From Trochalopteron elliotii (taxonomy: Eukaryota; Chordata; Aves; Passeriformes; Leiothrichidae), in assembly GCA_024734555.1 (NCBI GenBank), contig JANPWX010000097.1, positions 6,029,369 to 6,093,368 of the forward strand: a DNA stretch of 64,000 nt. The letters are read 5' to 3'. The position numbers were made by a program, and so were the translations under genes. Shown here piece by piece: positions 51,660 through 63,262 of the stretch. The notes below the pieces were generated by a model. It ran no database searches. It had not been told where the DNA came from and was given only the letters and a program-made list of their open reading frames with translations. Position 1 is the stretch's first letter. Every line of letters starts with the position of its first letter.

Positions 51660-54600
51660 TACACACAGGTATGCACATTTTATCTTAAAGGGCTTTCACA
51701 CTGATCAGCCAGGGAGGGGAACAGGGTGAATCCATTGCTATTGTTTATGCTGTGATTTCTGTTGTGTTCATCTGCATGGGCAATCACTCGTGTATGTAAG
51801 AGGTACGCTGTGTGTGGCTGTGTGTCTGCCGGGAATATGTGCTCAGTCTCACTACTGGCTGAATGAGGAAACATGCAGCTAGAGCAAACTTTCCTCTCAC
51901 AAGCTACCAGACTCAGCAACTACTAACAGCCTACATGACCACTCCATATTTGCCCTCTTCCATGCAGGTGCCAAAGACTTGAAGGCCTTCCTGAAACATC
52001 CTTACACTTGTCCGTCATTGTACTGCAGGGCTCACCACTGCATCCTTCAGGTATAAAAGCTGTTACCCAAAAAAGGAGTAGAAATCTGAAAACTATATTC
52101 TCTGAGGAACAGAAATCTGAAAATTATATTTTTCTAAATACATATATATTCTCATCTTGTCAAACTGGCTTAATCTTTCCTTGTATTCTCTCAGCCCCAA
52201 TGGGAGATTATTTGCTTCACCTTCTCGTGATTTTTGAATTCACTTCATCCTATGGTTTCTCTGAACTGTCTTGTAGGAACTACTACCTAATGCACTTTTT
52301 AGTAAAGCAGTTTGTACTCTGTCACTCAAAGTAGTATAGAAATTCACTTATGTTCCTGCCTATTTAAATCAACAACCACAAGAATGACATTTGCTTGACA
52401 AAACTGTTACACCTTAAAAAACAGCAATGAGAAATTTAGCAATACAATTCAATTTATTCTCTTTTGCAATGTTCTTCCTCAATTACAGAGTATTCCATTG
52501 ACATCTGACAGAATTCAGTTGAAATTTGAAATTTTCAGGTCAGTATCCCTGTCAAAACAACAGATTATCACAGTAAATCTGGTTTTATCATCCCATAACA
52601 AACCAAGCTGCTTTTTTTTTTCAAAGTGAATGCATCTTACTATTTCTAATAAAAAATGTAAGAATACCATACAAAATGTCATGCGGTTTCAGGGAGACTC
52701 TTATCTTTTTCAAGAAGTAGGAGGTGGGAGACCAGAAGAGCAAAACAGCAAGGCATTTCGTTGAGAATGGAAACAATGAAACCTGGTTTCCTATGGATTT
52801 GTGCTATGGATTGAGCTCTATATGACTTCTCTCCTGCCTAATAAGGATCCTGTTTATGCTGCACAGTTCATTAAAAGGGTCTTCCTCTTATATACAGACA
52901 TGTACATTTTAAAAAATGGACAGCAACTTATTGGATTTTTTTTACTTTTTCCCCTCTGTCTGCAATTGCCCAGAGGGTTCAACCTGCTGAACTGGGAGAG
53001 ACAGAGGACTACATTCTTTGAATTTACAACAGTAAATTCAATTTCACAAATACTCCCCAACTACCATATATTTATTAATAACATTTGATATATGTATCTC
53101 TATTATTTATTTCTATTTTCAGGAAATACTTTCAGAAATTTCTTCTGTTTTGCGGGACACAACCACTGATGGAATGAACATAAAGGATTTCTACTGCATG
53201 ACCCACACAAATAAAGTTCTATAGGTAAATTTCTGATAGAAGGAGAACTACAGTTTTCATCTAGAGGAAGCTCTGTATGTAGCTAATCTGCATCTCTCTG
53301 GGAAGTTCAAGATTAAAGAGAGTCTGTATATGCTCAATCCTTTCTCTCAGACATCTGCTGATGCCATGAAGGCTCCACAGGCCAAATGAAAGTCAACTCT
53401 GAAACACCATCACTAATAAGATTAGATGGCCAGTGGTATACAGCCAGACCCACTACCTGTAAGCAGAATTCTCTGCAGGGGAGAACAAGCAACTCTCTAA
53501 TATAAGTGTTATTTTTTTAAAAAGCATACTTCTCTATTGTGATGCAAGCAAAATGCTGTACTTACTTGAGGTACTGTGAATCAAGAAGACAAGTTCTATA
53601 GGAGAGAAAGAAAAGGGCTCCAACTTAACCATTCTCTCTTCCATGAAGAGAAAAACTCCAAAACCTACCACCAGATATACCAAGGGCTGAAACTGTAACA
53701 AGGTACTGCACCTACCTCCAGGGAGAGTGCTGAAAAGTAAACTCCTGCCTACTGAGGCAGGTCAGAGATGGTAGATTACACTCTCATTCCTTCCAGCTTC
53801 TACTCTAGGGAATACCATAAATATCATAAATGGCCTCTTTTCTTAGTCACTGGTCTGGAAACTTGCAGTTAATTAATTTTACCCCATTCAACATAAAGGT
53901 CTAGGACTCTATTCAATTTTTTTTTAGTCAACATCCAGCAATAAATGCAAGCTTCCCCAGGCTTAGCTAACAGTTCATAACAATGATTGGCACCTCCTTC
54001 CAAGGTCTCTACAGATCATCCAGAATCACAGCCTGCCCCTGGAACTGTACAGGGGGTCTGCTTGTAAATATTCTTTAATGGCCTTGTCCAATCACACAAT
54101 TCAATTCAGCATGAATTGAATTTTACTTACCCTCACGTAGCAAAAAAAAGAGTATAAGTAGTTGGTCAGGAAAATATTTTGAACTGGGAACTTTTTAGGA
54201 ATGAATTACTACTAATTAAGTTACCTCTACGGGAAGAGGAAAATCTGGGTTCTTCTCATCCTGGAAGGAATAAAACCCACTTACCTATTTTCTTTTAGAG
54301 TTATCTACACTGCTGGCGTATGTGCTCTTTCTGCTTACTTCAGCTAACCACCTCCATCCAAGAATTCAAAAATCCCAGGATCAGGAAAGCTCATAGGCTG
54401 ACTCCAAACACTACTGGTTCCAGCACACAGCTACAGAGAAGACAACTTGTGCCCTGCAACTCATGCCTCTTGAACAACCTGCATCTTCTACGCAGTCACT
54501 GATTATAGAATAATTATATCAAAGGGAACAAACTTAAACAGTAAATCAGACAAAATATGCATAAAAATTCCAGTTAATGTAGCAAACATAAGGTCCTCAA

Positions 54601-56104
54601 CAGCAAAACTCTACAAAAGCACAACTGTCATAACTCCTTCATGGCTTTCATGCTTTTGAATGACTTCAACCGAGACAGAGCCTTCGGAAAGAGAAAACAT
54701 TTTATAGTAGAAATTACAATGGAAACCAAAGTGAAATGCTAACTAATTTAAGCCCTGGTGCTGCAACTACTTTGCTTACACATCTGTTTGCAAGAGAAAG
54801 GTCTTAACGGCACAGTGAAATAACTCTGAGAGTCCTGTATCTGAAAACGGGATGAAAGAGTTCTTAGAATACCAGAAAACAGGGGTTCTGTCAAACAGTA
54901 GTGATAGCCTTAAAATTCTCCACACGCACTTCTGAAAAAGAAAGGGTTGATTTTTAAGACCTAGTAAAACTCAACAACGAACAAAACAACATTGTCTGGG
55001 TCTCTTTATGTGGCCTGCCTGGGAGACTAGCCAACAGACTGATTTGTTTTAATATTATACAGAAAACCTACCTGTAAAATCAATCATGGTAAGCTCTGCA
55101 CAGGAAGTTCAGGGCAAGGGTGAAGTAGCCAGTTGTCAAAGTGTTGTTCTTGTGTTAATAGTCCATTCAAATATGCAGTTCTTCTCTGCAGTTCTCTCTT
55201 TAGATTAAAGATGCCTGACAAATATCCACAATACCATGTAAGTTAACATCACAATTTCACTGATCCTAAAAAGCCACCAGAACAAAGTACTGGAATGTAA
55301 ACTATGAAAATGCAGTTTTCATTTTAGATGACAAGGGAAGCTGTTTTTGTTGCTTCTTGACCCTCCGACCTCGCAAGAGTCATGCCAGAGTTGTTGAGTT
55401 TTTTTAATTAAGTATTTAAGCATGAAACATGTTCCACATGTAGTCATTCCTCCTAAGAATATAAAAGAATACAAGAAAGAGTGGCCATATGTGATGTACA
55501 CATTGAAAATACTTTGTTCAATTTATGGAAATACCCATCTACTGTGAGGTGCACTCTATCTGCTGATGTGCACATTTCATCTGGCTGACAAAGATACTCA
55601 TTATCTCTGTGAAAATGATGAATAACCTTTAACTCCTTGAGAAATTACTGAAAATGAAAGCCTGACAAAGATCAGCTGAACCCAAAGTGATCCATTCTAG
55701 TGAGGCAAACAGAAATTGGAATGTATCCCTTCCATAGCCCAGTATTTTCGGGTAACCATTTCTGTGCTTACGGCCAGGCAGGAACCAGTATTTCTTGGTG
55801 TCCATGCATCACTTCACCCAGACAGAAGCCTGTGCACCACAGTCCTCTACACAAAAATCATTCTCCTTTCTCCCTTACTGCTCCCCATCAGGAAAGTCTA
55901 AACAAATAAGGAGGCCACATGCACATGGCATTTTGGGATGCAGATGTCTATCAGCATCTTTGTTAAACCTGCCAGACCTTCTCAATTTACTTAGCTTTGT
56001 AACAACCCCCTGGTTGTATATCAACCCCCCTAGGTACATTTGCTGTCTGCATGGAGGCATCAGACAAAATGTCAGTCTTTTAATTTGCTGGTTTGCTACA
56101 CCCT
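51660..56104. other. Intergenic, no gene seen
   Basis: About 4.4 kb. The first 270 bases may be further LTR sequence. The remainder is AT-rich with short chance frames and an imperfect GAAATCTGAAAA(C/T)TATATT duplication at about 52080-52133. No exon or RNA gene was recognised. Confidence 0.5.
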
Positions 56105-56690
56105 GGAGCACATTGCTTACTTAAAACAGGTAAAAAGCTCTAGGGAGAGTTTATTATTATACCCCTGCATTTTTGAGATCCCATGTGGAGAACAACATAC
56201 AGTTCTGGTGTCCCCACCATAAGAAGAACATAGAGCTGTTAGAGCAAGTCCAGAAGAGGCCACAGAGTTGATAAAATGACTGGAGCCCCTTCCCTACCAA
56301 GGCAGGCGGAAAAAGTTGTCTCTGTTCAGCTTGGAGAAGGTTGTGTTGAGACCTACAGCAACTTTCCTGTATCTGAAGGGGGACAGTGATGCCAGAGAAG
56401 GACTCTTCATCAGGAATGTAGTGAAAGGACGCAATGGGTACAAACTGAAAGAGGGAAAAATTAGGTTAGATATTAGATAGAATTTTTTCATGGTGAGGAT
56501 GGTGAGACACTGGAACTGGCTGCCCAGGGTGGCTGTGGATGCCCCGACCCTGGCAGTGCTCACGGCCAGGCCGGAGGAGGTCTTGAGCAACCCAGTCTAG
56601 TGGGAGGCGTCCTGCCCATGGCTGGGAGGCTTGGGACTGATCTTGAAGGTCCATTCCCACACCTTAACATTCTGTAACTGTACTAACATA
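56105..56690 (+). mobile_element. CR1 LINE 3' fragment (plus strand) next to the NTPCR promoter
   Basis: In direct orientation it carries the CR1 reverse transcriptase end and 3' UTR. GATCCCATGTGGAGAACAAC and TTCTGGTGTCCCCACC lie at about 56178-56219, then GAACATAGAGCTGTTAGAGC, TTCAGCTTGGAGAAGG and GTATCTGAAGGGGGACAG. CTGGAACTGGCTGCCCAGGG (about 56511-56530) and GGGACTGATCTTGAAGGTCC lead to CATTCTGTAACTG at the 3' end (about 56678-56690). It ends only about 200 bases upstream of the likely NTPCR start codon. The element is 5'-truncated and carries no intact frame. Confidence 0.9.
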
Positions 56691-56794
56691 CCCAGACATG
56701 TGACAGGTTAAGCTAACTGGATAAAGAAGACGCTGGCCCTCAACTAGGAAACAAAATGCTTTTTTTTCCCCTCTTCCCTAAGCTTAACTTGCGC

Positions 56795-56907
56795 CGATCC
56801 TCTGGTAAACACCACGGCAGAAATCTCTGCCTGGGCCCGCCCCTGAGGAGGCCTCAGCCCGCACAGGGCCCGAGGGGGCCGAGTACAAGGTTACGATGAC
56901 CGGTCAC
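56795..56907 (+). promoter_or_regulatory. NTPCR: GC-rich NTPCR promoter edge (CpG-island-like)
   Basis: The base composition changes abruptly to GC-rich with several CpGs (GCGCC, CACGG, CCCGCCCC, CCCGAGG, GGCCGAG). A GC box core CCCGCCCC lies at about 56837-56844, a typical Sp1/KLF-binding word of TATA-less housekeeping promoters. The GC-rich stretch runs straight into the assembly gap, as often happens where CpG islands resist short-read sequencing. The transcription start cannot be placed. Confidence 0.6.
56896..56907 (+). CDS. NTPCR: NTPCR exon 1, first four codons (rest in gap)
   Basis: ATG ACC GGT CAC reads M-T-G-H and stops exactly where the run of N begins. The known family start is Met, two variable residues and His, then a hydrophobic strand and the P-loop, so the position and the His fit. 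An A at -3 gives an acceptable start context, and the site lies inside the GC-rich promoter patch upstream of exon 2 in the right orientation. Exon 2 needs one base of a Gly codon from exon 1, so about 22 more coding bases are expected within the gap. This is inference from a four-residue match. The true start could instead lie wholly in the gap. Confidence 0.55.
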
Positions 56908-57257
56908 NNNNNNNNNNNNNNNNNNNNNNNNNNNNNNNNNNNNNNNNNNNNNNNNNNNNNNNNNNNNNNNNNNNNNNNNNNNNNNNNNNNNNNNNNNNNN
57001 NNNNNNNNNNNNNNNNNNNNNNNNNNNNNNNNNNNNNNNNNNNNNNNNNNNNNNNNNNNNNNNNNNNNNNNNNNNNNNNNNNNNNNNNNNNNNNNNNNNN
57101 NNNNNNNNNNNNNNNNNNNNNNNNNNNNNNNNNNNNNNNNNNNNNNNNNNNNNNNNNNNNNNNNNNNNNNNNNNNNNNNNNNNNNNNNNNNNNNNNNNNN
57201 NNNNNNNNNNNNNNNNNNNNNNNNNNNNNNNNNNNNNNNNNNNNNNNNNNNNNNNNN
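56908..57257. other. Assembly gap (350 N)
   Basis: 350 consecutive N. It probably hides the rest of NTPCR exon 1 (coding for the start of the P-loop), its splice donor and part of the CpG island. Frames running through it are artefacts. Confidence 0.99.
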
Positions 57258-59249
57258 CCCACCTCCTAGACAACTAATCCTGCTTCAGTATAAGCAGCAG
57301 CGATTAATAATTTCTGAGAGCTCATCTTTCCTGTAACTTAATTGTAGTGATTTAGCACTTCCAGCCTCAGTGAAGTGCAGGTGTAGGCAATAACTGGTGT
57401 CCCGGATGGGCAGGCCTTGATTGAAGCAGTAGGGTAGTTTGTCATGGTAAGCGAATCTGATTATTGTGGGGCTGAGTGGGACATAGTATGAGGGTCAAAC
57501 TCTACGGTTGATAAAGAAAGTAACCGGTTTTGATTGCAGAGCTTTCCTTTGTGATGTGGGAGTAAAGCAGTGGGCCTAATTCTCCTTTTTGTGAACCTCT
57601 TGCAGATGCCTGTCTTGACTGGAATTAATTTAAAATGCTGCTGTTAGGCTGAGATAGGAATACATTCCACCCACTTCCCACTGGCTTTCCAACCACTTTG
57701 AATAAAGGCAGCCTTCCAGGAGATATGGAATTTGGGGCTGCTTAGGTCTTGCCTCTCTTCATTTATCTGAAATTGGATGTGTTTTGATTAGCTAAATGTC
57801 TAACTTCAAGCTTTCTTAAACTTAGTTTGAATCACTCTAGCCTGTTCGGCAGTTTACTGAATGAATGTAAACAAATTAGAGATAGCAGATCCACTTAGCA
57901 AAATTAGTATAAATTAACCTAAAAGAGACAAGGCCTTGAAAAGGTGTTAGATACTGAGGGTGTCACATTTGTCATTTTTTTGTTGTTCAACTGCCAGGAA
58001 GCCCCCTGCTTCAAATTTGAAAAGTTTGCTTAAGCATTTGACTATGTGCCTTTGAACCCACAGAATATTTTGTCGTTGGTATTGACTGTTAGGAAAGCAG
58101 TTCCTAAATCTGCTTAAAGTCTAAATTAGTAATTTGGTGTGTGTATGTTGAAATGATTTCTGTTGGCATCTTTAGGCATCTCACATTTGGTCTGTGTTCC
58201 TCATCTCCATGAATTTGAAGGTTTATTTGCAGGATTATTTTCTGTCATCTGAATTTTTTAGAGCAGTGATTAAAAATGAAGTGATAGCACTAAATTATGT
58301 GAGAGGCAATAAAGGTGAGTTTAAAAGGAGGTCGTTGAGGGATGTACTTATACAGTGGCAAAGGAGAAGAACTGAAAGGATGTCTGGAACATGGCCAGTG
58401 TTCACACTGTAAAAGGTGCATCAGACTGTGCAAGGAGCTATCAGGTGGTGAGAGTTTTAAAGACCTGTCTTAGGGTAAGAAAATGAATTGCAGGGTCAGA
58501 AGATAATTCATGTAAAAAGGGACTTGAGGAAGTTTAAAGGAGTATCAGCTATGAGCCCAGACCAGGTTGCTTAAGGCTATATCCATTCATGTCTTGAAAA
58601 CATTAAAGTAGGTGAAGATTGCACAGCCTCTCTGGGCAACCTGAGCATGCCTTCATCAGCCTCACAATAAACAACCTTTTGTCTGTATCCAGTCAAGTGT
58701 CTCTTGATTCAGTTACCAGAAGAAACATTTGTGTGTTGTGACTTCGTAAGAACTTGGTATCTCAGGTCCAGAGTGCTTCTGATTTCTAGGGCATCAGTGG
58801 AAGAAGTTTGTCCTTTTTGCCAGTTAGGTGTCTGCTAATAGCAGTCAGCTTTGACCTTTTGATCTAAAAAGGGGATGAACTTAGCTCTGATCTTAGAAGT
58901 AGTGAATATCAGTGGTAGAAAGGGAGATTCATCAGTCTTCCAGCAAGCTTGGATGTGAGTTTTGTATCATATATTTACCTGCCTTGTGGTAAGTTTTGTG
59001 GCCTGCTCATGCATCATCTAAGCGAACAAATTCATTGGTAGGCTGGGATATCTGTACCATTCTGTAGTGAAACTTTACAGTGTCAGTACAGAATGAACTT
59101 TAAAAGATGCTTCTGTTCTTTTCCTACCACTTAGAAAAAGTAATTTGCAACCTTCAAAAGTAATCAATGTTCCCGCTGATTGAAAAAAATGGGCTTTTAG
59201 TGCAGAAGGAGATTAATGCTGTGTGCTTTTTTCCCTTCTTTATTTTTAG
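57258..59249 (+). other. NTPCR: NTPCR intron 1 (part after the gap)
   Basis: Non-coding sequence from the gap to the acceptor TATTTTTAG at 59241-59249. It holds a CR1 fragment at about 58501-58742. The rest shows no recognisable element. A 72-codon chance frame at 58194-58412 has no known domain. Confidence 0.75.
58501..58742 (-). mobile_element. CR1 LINE 3' UTR fragment in NTPCR intron 1 (minus strand)
   Basis: The + strand shows the inverted 3' UTR order, AAAAAGGGACTTGAGGAAG, CAGACCAGGTTGCTTAAGGC, CACAGCCTCTCTGGGCAACC, CAGCCTCACAATAAACAACC and then TCCAGTCAAGTGTCTCTTG. It is moderately diverged. The terminal repeat and the protein-coding part are absent. Confidence 0.82.
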
Positions 59250-59412
59250 GGGTTGGAAAGACTACTTTGATCCAGAAAGTCAGTCAAGCTCTGAAATCCT
59301 CAGGCGTTCCCATTGATGGATTTTACACACAGGAAGTTAGAGAAGGTGGCAGGAGAACAGGATTTGATGTTGTCACTCTGTCTGGAAACCGAGGACCTTT
59401 ATCTAGAGTCAG
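59250..59412 (+). CDS. NTPCR: NTPCR exon 2 (P-loop NTPase, Walker A)
   Basis: The exon follows a pyrimidine-rich acceptor (TATTTTTAG, 59241-59249) and ends at AG|GTACTG (donor at 59413). Its first two bases complete a Gly codon, and it then reads [19 protein letters not shown], the Walker A / P-loop that binds the nucleotide phosphates (Lys and Thr-Thr at about 59258-59266). [20 protein letters not shown] and [13 protein letters not shown] follow; these are strong signatures of the THEP1/NTPCR family, including the GFYT.E(V)R..G.R.GF block. The product is a soluble enzyme that hydrolyses ATP, GTP and other NTPs slowly. The NTPCR assignment rests on near-identity to the vertebrate protein. Starting a frame at 59216 would be wrong, because that ATG lies in the intron. 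Confidence 0.95.
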
Positions 59413-60489
59413 GTACTGAAGTTTTAATAACTGTAAGCAGCTTATTGTTTTATGTGCTTGCTCCAGTCCTTTGGCATGTTAAATGCTCCTCCAGAAGGTG
59501 ATTTCCAGCACATATGGCTTTCATGGTGAAGTTCTTTGCTTGGTTTTTGTGTCCTGGCTGATACCTATATTGTATATGTAGGCAGTGTCTCTGTTGCACA
59601 GTGAAATATTGAATATGTGCTGGGCAGGGGTGTTCTCCCTTAATGGCTATTTTACACCAGATAGAGGAAGCACTGCTGAGCCTTTCACTGTGAGGCCAAG
59701 TCCCTTTGGGATACAGTTAAGCAGCTTGTTGTGGGCAGGGAGGAAGACTTTTGTGTTCCCACTAGCTGATTTATGGAGACAGAAGTGGGATATGAAAGGG
59801 GAAATTGCATATAGCATTGTTTTAAAGAACATTTGACTGGTCCACAAAACTCGCGTGTGAATTTTAAGAAAAAAAGGATTTCAGAGCCCCAGAGGGGGGT
59901 CTCTGAAGTGCAGAGTGCCTCACAGTCTCTCCTGATTCACTAGACTCAGATTTTCATACTTAGTCCAAAACTTAGTCTATGTCCAGTGTGACCTTAGCAC
60001 CTCATTCACACAGAGTTGATGTGAAAATAACTTGCACTCTGCTGATAACGGAGGTGCTCCTAGCACAGCGTGGTACAGCACATGCAAGTGAGTATTTTTC
60101 CAAGATTAAGGGTTTTGCAGCCCTTTGTACTGAGATGATGCTGCTATGATGCTGTCTGTAGTGTCACATCACAAAATTCAAAGATCTGAACTGCAGACAT
60201 GAGCTGTGATTTCAGTGTAAATATACCTGCTGACTTTTAAATGCCATTGTCCTTCTATACACTGTTGAAATTTGAGCTTGTGTAGTTGTGAAGGATGCAT
60301 GTGGTATATTTATTACCTGACAGCAAGCTATCTGCAGTGTGACTTACTGCATGGTTTAGAATTTCTTTCCCTTCCTTTTTAGGAAGACTTAAGGGGATTT
60401 GATTTATTTGGATAAGTTCTTATAAATTCTCTTGAAATGACTGCAGTGAATTCTCAGTACTTTGAAGGAATTGTGTCTCTCTTTTTCAG
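59413..60489 (+). other. NTPCR: NTPCR intron 2
   Basis: 1,077 bases, phase 2, from GTACTG to the acceptor CTCTTTTTCAG at 60479-60489. No recognisable repeat or gene inside; the open frames at about 59.6-59.85 kb on both strands have no known domain. Confidence 0.85.
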
Positions 60490-60592
60490 TCCCAGTTCTG
60501 ATTCTTCTGCTTCAAGACGTGAGTACCGGGTTGGACAATACGTTGTAGACCTTGTGTCATTTGAGCAGTTGGTTCTCCCTATGCTGAGAAAT
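60490..60592 (+). CDS. NTPCR: NTPCR exon 3
   Basis: The acceptor TTTTTCAG (60482-60489) joins T to the AG left by exon 2 to make a Ser codon. The exon reads SPSSDSSASRREYRVGQYV, then VDLVSFEQLVLPMLRN. The second half (RVGQYVVDL.SFEQL.LP.LRN) is highly conserved in NTPCR. The first 12-13 residues differ from the mammalian GLEPPPGKREC-type loop and appear about two residues longer. The donor is AAT|GTGAGT at 60593, phase 0. Length 103 bases, consistent with the frame of exons 2 and 4. Confidence 0.93.
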
Positions 60593-63262
60593 GTGAGTAT
60601 TCTATGAAAGCTGCTGATAAATGTATGCTTTATCAGTGTTATTGGAAGGCCCTTCTATACAGATAGTTTTTGATACTAATTAATTGCCTTTTTCTTGGGT
60701 ATTGCTAGTCCTGATTGACTTCAGGGTCAGGCAGCTGGAGGGGCAAATCTGTTCTCTTGTCATTATTGTGGTGTTGGAGAGATTGCAGTCCTGTGAGCAG
60801 GACCTCCTTGACCTGAAGAGGCAGCTGGTAGGAAATTTCTTCCTGTGTCACTGTCTCATACTGGAAAGCAAACAAAATGCACAAGTGGCTTACCACAGAG
60901 AACTAGATGGAATCAGTGGGTCTAAGAAAACAGCTTTTGCTGCTGCTCTTCTTTACAGACTTTTTTCCTTCCTCTTCCTGTAATTCTCGTCTTCTTACAG
61001 TAGAAGCATTTGTTTCTTGAATCCAGTGAGTATTTTTGATTACCATTGTATAAATACCTGCAGACTGATAATACCAGCCTGATTATTTGGAATTTAGCCT
61101 GCTGCGCAAGGAGTGCTCTGGCTGTGACAAGACTTCCCACACAATCTTTTTCCTATCCTTTTGCTAATATTCTGTCACTGCTTTTTTTTCTTCTCCTTCC
61201 TCTCTCTCACTCCAACCTTTCCCCTCTCCAAAATTAAACAAGAGCAGGTTTGATTTTGGCAATAGCATAGCGCAAACAGTGTGCAGGAGCTGCTGAACTG
61301 CATTACTAAAAAAATCCTGTTGTGATTTTTCTACAGTGTTAAAGCTCAAGGGGACAAGGAAGAAGGGATTTTTTGGTGAACTAAAAACAAAAGAAACCCA
61401 AAGAGGTGCAAGGAGCAAAAATGAGATTGAGGATCTGATTCCTGCTTTTGTCAAAGAACATTGAAGTCTGAGAGTAGGAAAGCAAGGATGTTGGGCAAGG
61501 GAGAAGGGAAATAATAAAAAAATGGGACAACTTTTATATGTTAAATTTCACCACAACCATATTTATGATGTCAGTAAATAGAAAAAAAACTTTGTTAGGC
61601 CAGTGCTGTACTTGGAATCTTTTTACCACTGAAATTCAGGAGAGATCTTCCTAGAAAAGTGTTAGCAGTGTTGAATTTTTTCCATTACTTGTATAGCTTT
61701 CTGCAAGTTCAAGAAGGTGAAGAGAAGAACTGGGGCCAGCAGAGTCACACAGTGCATGTGCCCATGCTCATAGAAAGTGCTGTTTATCAGTTTTGGGGGA
61801 ATGTGGTCGCACATGAAGATGGCCCAAAATGGAAGAGGAGAGTGAGGAAGATCAGAGAACTGAAACAAGGAGAGACAAATGAAGAATGAGGGCAGGAGAG
61901 TCATAGGTATGTTCTGGTTTGATGAGAGAGCAGCACAGAATGGGCACATACCCATTTAGACTTGAGGACAGATTCAGCTCTTAAGGCTTTGTTCACTCCA
62001 GTGAGAATAGGATAGATCCTGCAGTGGAAGATCTCTCTGGTTCTGCAAACTTTATCAGGCAAGACTGATAAGTTTTTCCAGGTTTTTTTTCAAAGCAAAA
62101 TACTCCCTTCCTCAGTATGTGACCCAGTGACTAGTACTGGCTTTTTGGCTCACTGATCTATGAAAGGATTTTTAGATAAAACAGCTACTCAGTAGGGACT
62201 TACTTAGCTTGAAAGGATTTTAGGCTGCATGTTACACAGTTCCTTCACTTTCCCAGAAGCAAATACTTTGCCTTCACAAGGGGAGATGTTCTGATATTTT
62301 TTTCTCTTTTTTTAGTTTCTGTATAATGTGGCTGGTATTGGTACATATTCACGGACTTCTAATGGTTTTGAATTGAGTTGATTTTCTCCTCACTTCTATA
62401 AATAATGGAGTACAGTTCTTGGTCACTTTTACCAAAACAGGGTAGGCAGTGCAGTTGAAGAGTTCCTCTGCTTTGTGAGCTGCCTTCTCCTCAGCAGCAA
62501 TCACCCTTGTTTTCTCCTGGACTTCCCTGATGCTCCTGCCCTCTGCAGCACAGCACTGTTTGGCATAGCATTCACTTCATGAAAAAATCAAATAAGCCTC
62601 AGATGTGGGTAACTGTGTCTCTCCTACTGTCCAGTGGCTAGGAGCCTGGAATAAAGTATATCTCAACATGTATCTGTGTGAGAGAGGGTTGCTTGTTATC
62701 CAGACAGCTTTGAAGACAGCCAGTATCTCTGAGTGAAATGCTCCATCATCCCAACTACAAGAGGAGAAACTTCCAAATCTAGATTTAATGGAAGTCTTCC
62801 TTTTTTTAGATACCAGTTTTGTGTGACTACTGACCACATAATTAAATGTAATCACTAAATGCATAATTTAGAGGGAAGAGTAAAGTTTTTAAAGATTGCT
62901 GACCCTCAGAATGATTGAGAGCTGCTCCTAGACAAAGTGCAGTTCTTAATTGTCAAGTGTCTCAAATGGGTCCATTGTGAGAATTCTGCTTTAAAGGAAA
63001 TCTGATATTATGGATATTTCCTGTTGTAGTTGGTGTTTATACTGTATGGTTGTTTCCATCCTTCCAAAAATCTGTCCTAAAAAAGAAATTACAGATTTAT
63101 AAGTCTGTCATTTACCAAGCAATAGCTTTGACTTCCCACTTTCCCCAGTATTACAGTTGAATTTGTTTCTTTTGGGGGTATTTCTTTTGTCAGCATAGAG
63201 ATTACTTCTGTTGCTTGTTCCAAGTTTTGCTGTTTACAGTCTCTTGATGCTTTTTTCCACAG
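60593..63262 (+). other. NTPCR: NTPCR intron 3
   Basis: 2,670 bases, phase 0, from GTGAGT to the acceptor TTTTTTCCACAG at 63251-63262. It includes T-rich and C/T-rich tracts (about 61182-61235). No repeat family or gene recognised. The 99-codon frame at 60684-60983 looks like chance. Confidence 0.85.

Noticed and set aside
51364..51729. 121-codon + strand frame and its 95-codon minus-strand partner
   Set aside because: They lie within the probable LTR and its flank; no host or viral protein motif is present.
56854..57336. Long open frames across 56854-57336 on both strands
   Set aside because: They consist almost entirely of N translated as unknown residues. Only the MTGH at 56896-56907 is kept as a possible NTPCR start.
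59216..59249. ATG at 59216 as the NTPCR start
   Set aside because: The bases encode [11 protein letters not shown], which is the polypyrimidine tract and acceptor of intron 1 read in frame. The family starts with a short exon farther upstream.
60684..60983. 99-codon frame in NTPCR intron 3 as an extra exon
   Set aside because: No protein similarity, and the flanking exons 3 and 4 join perfectly in phase 0 without it.
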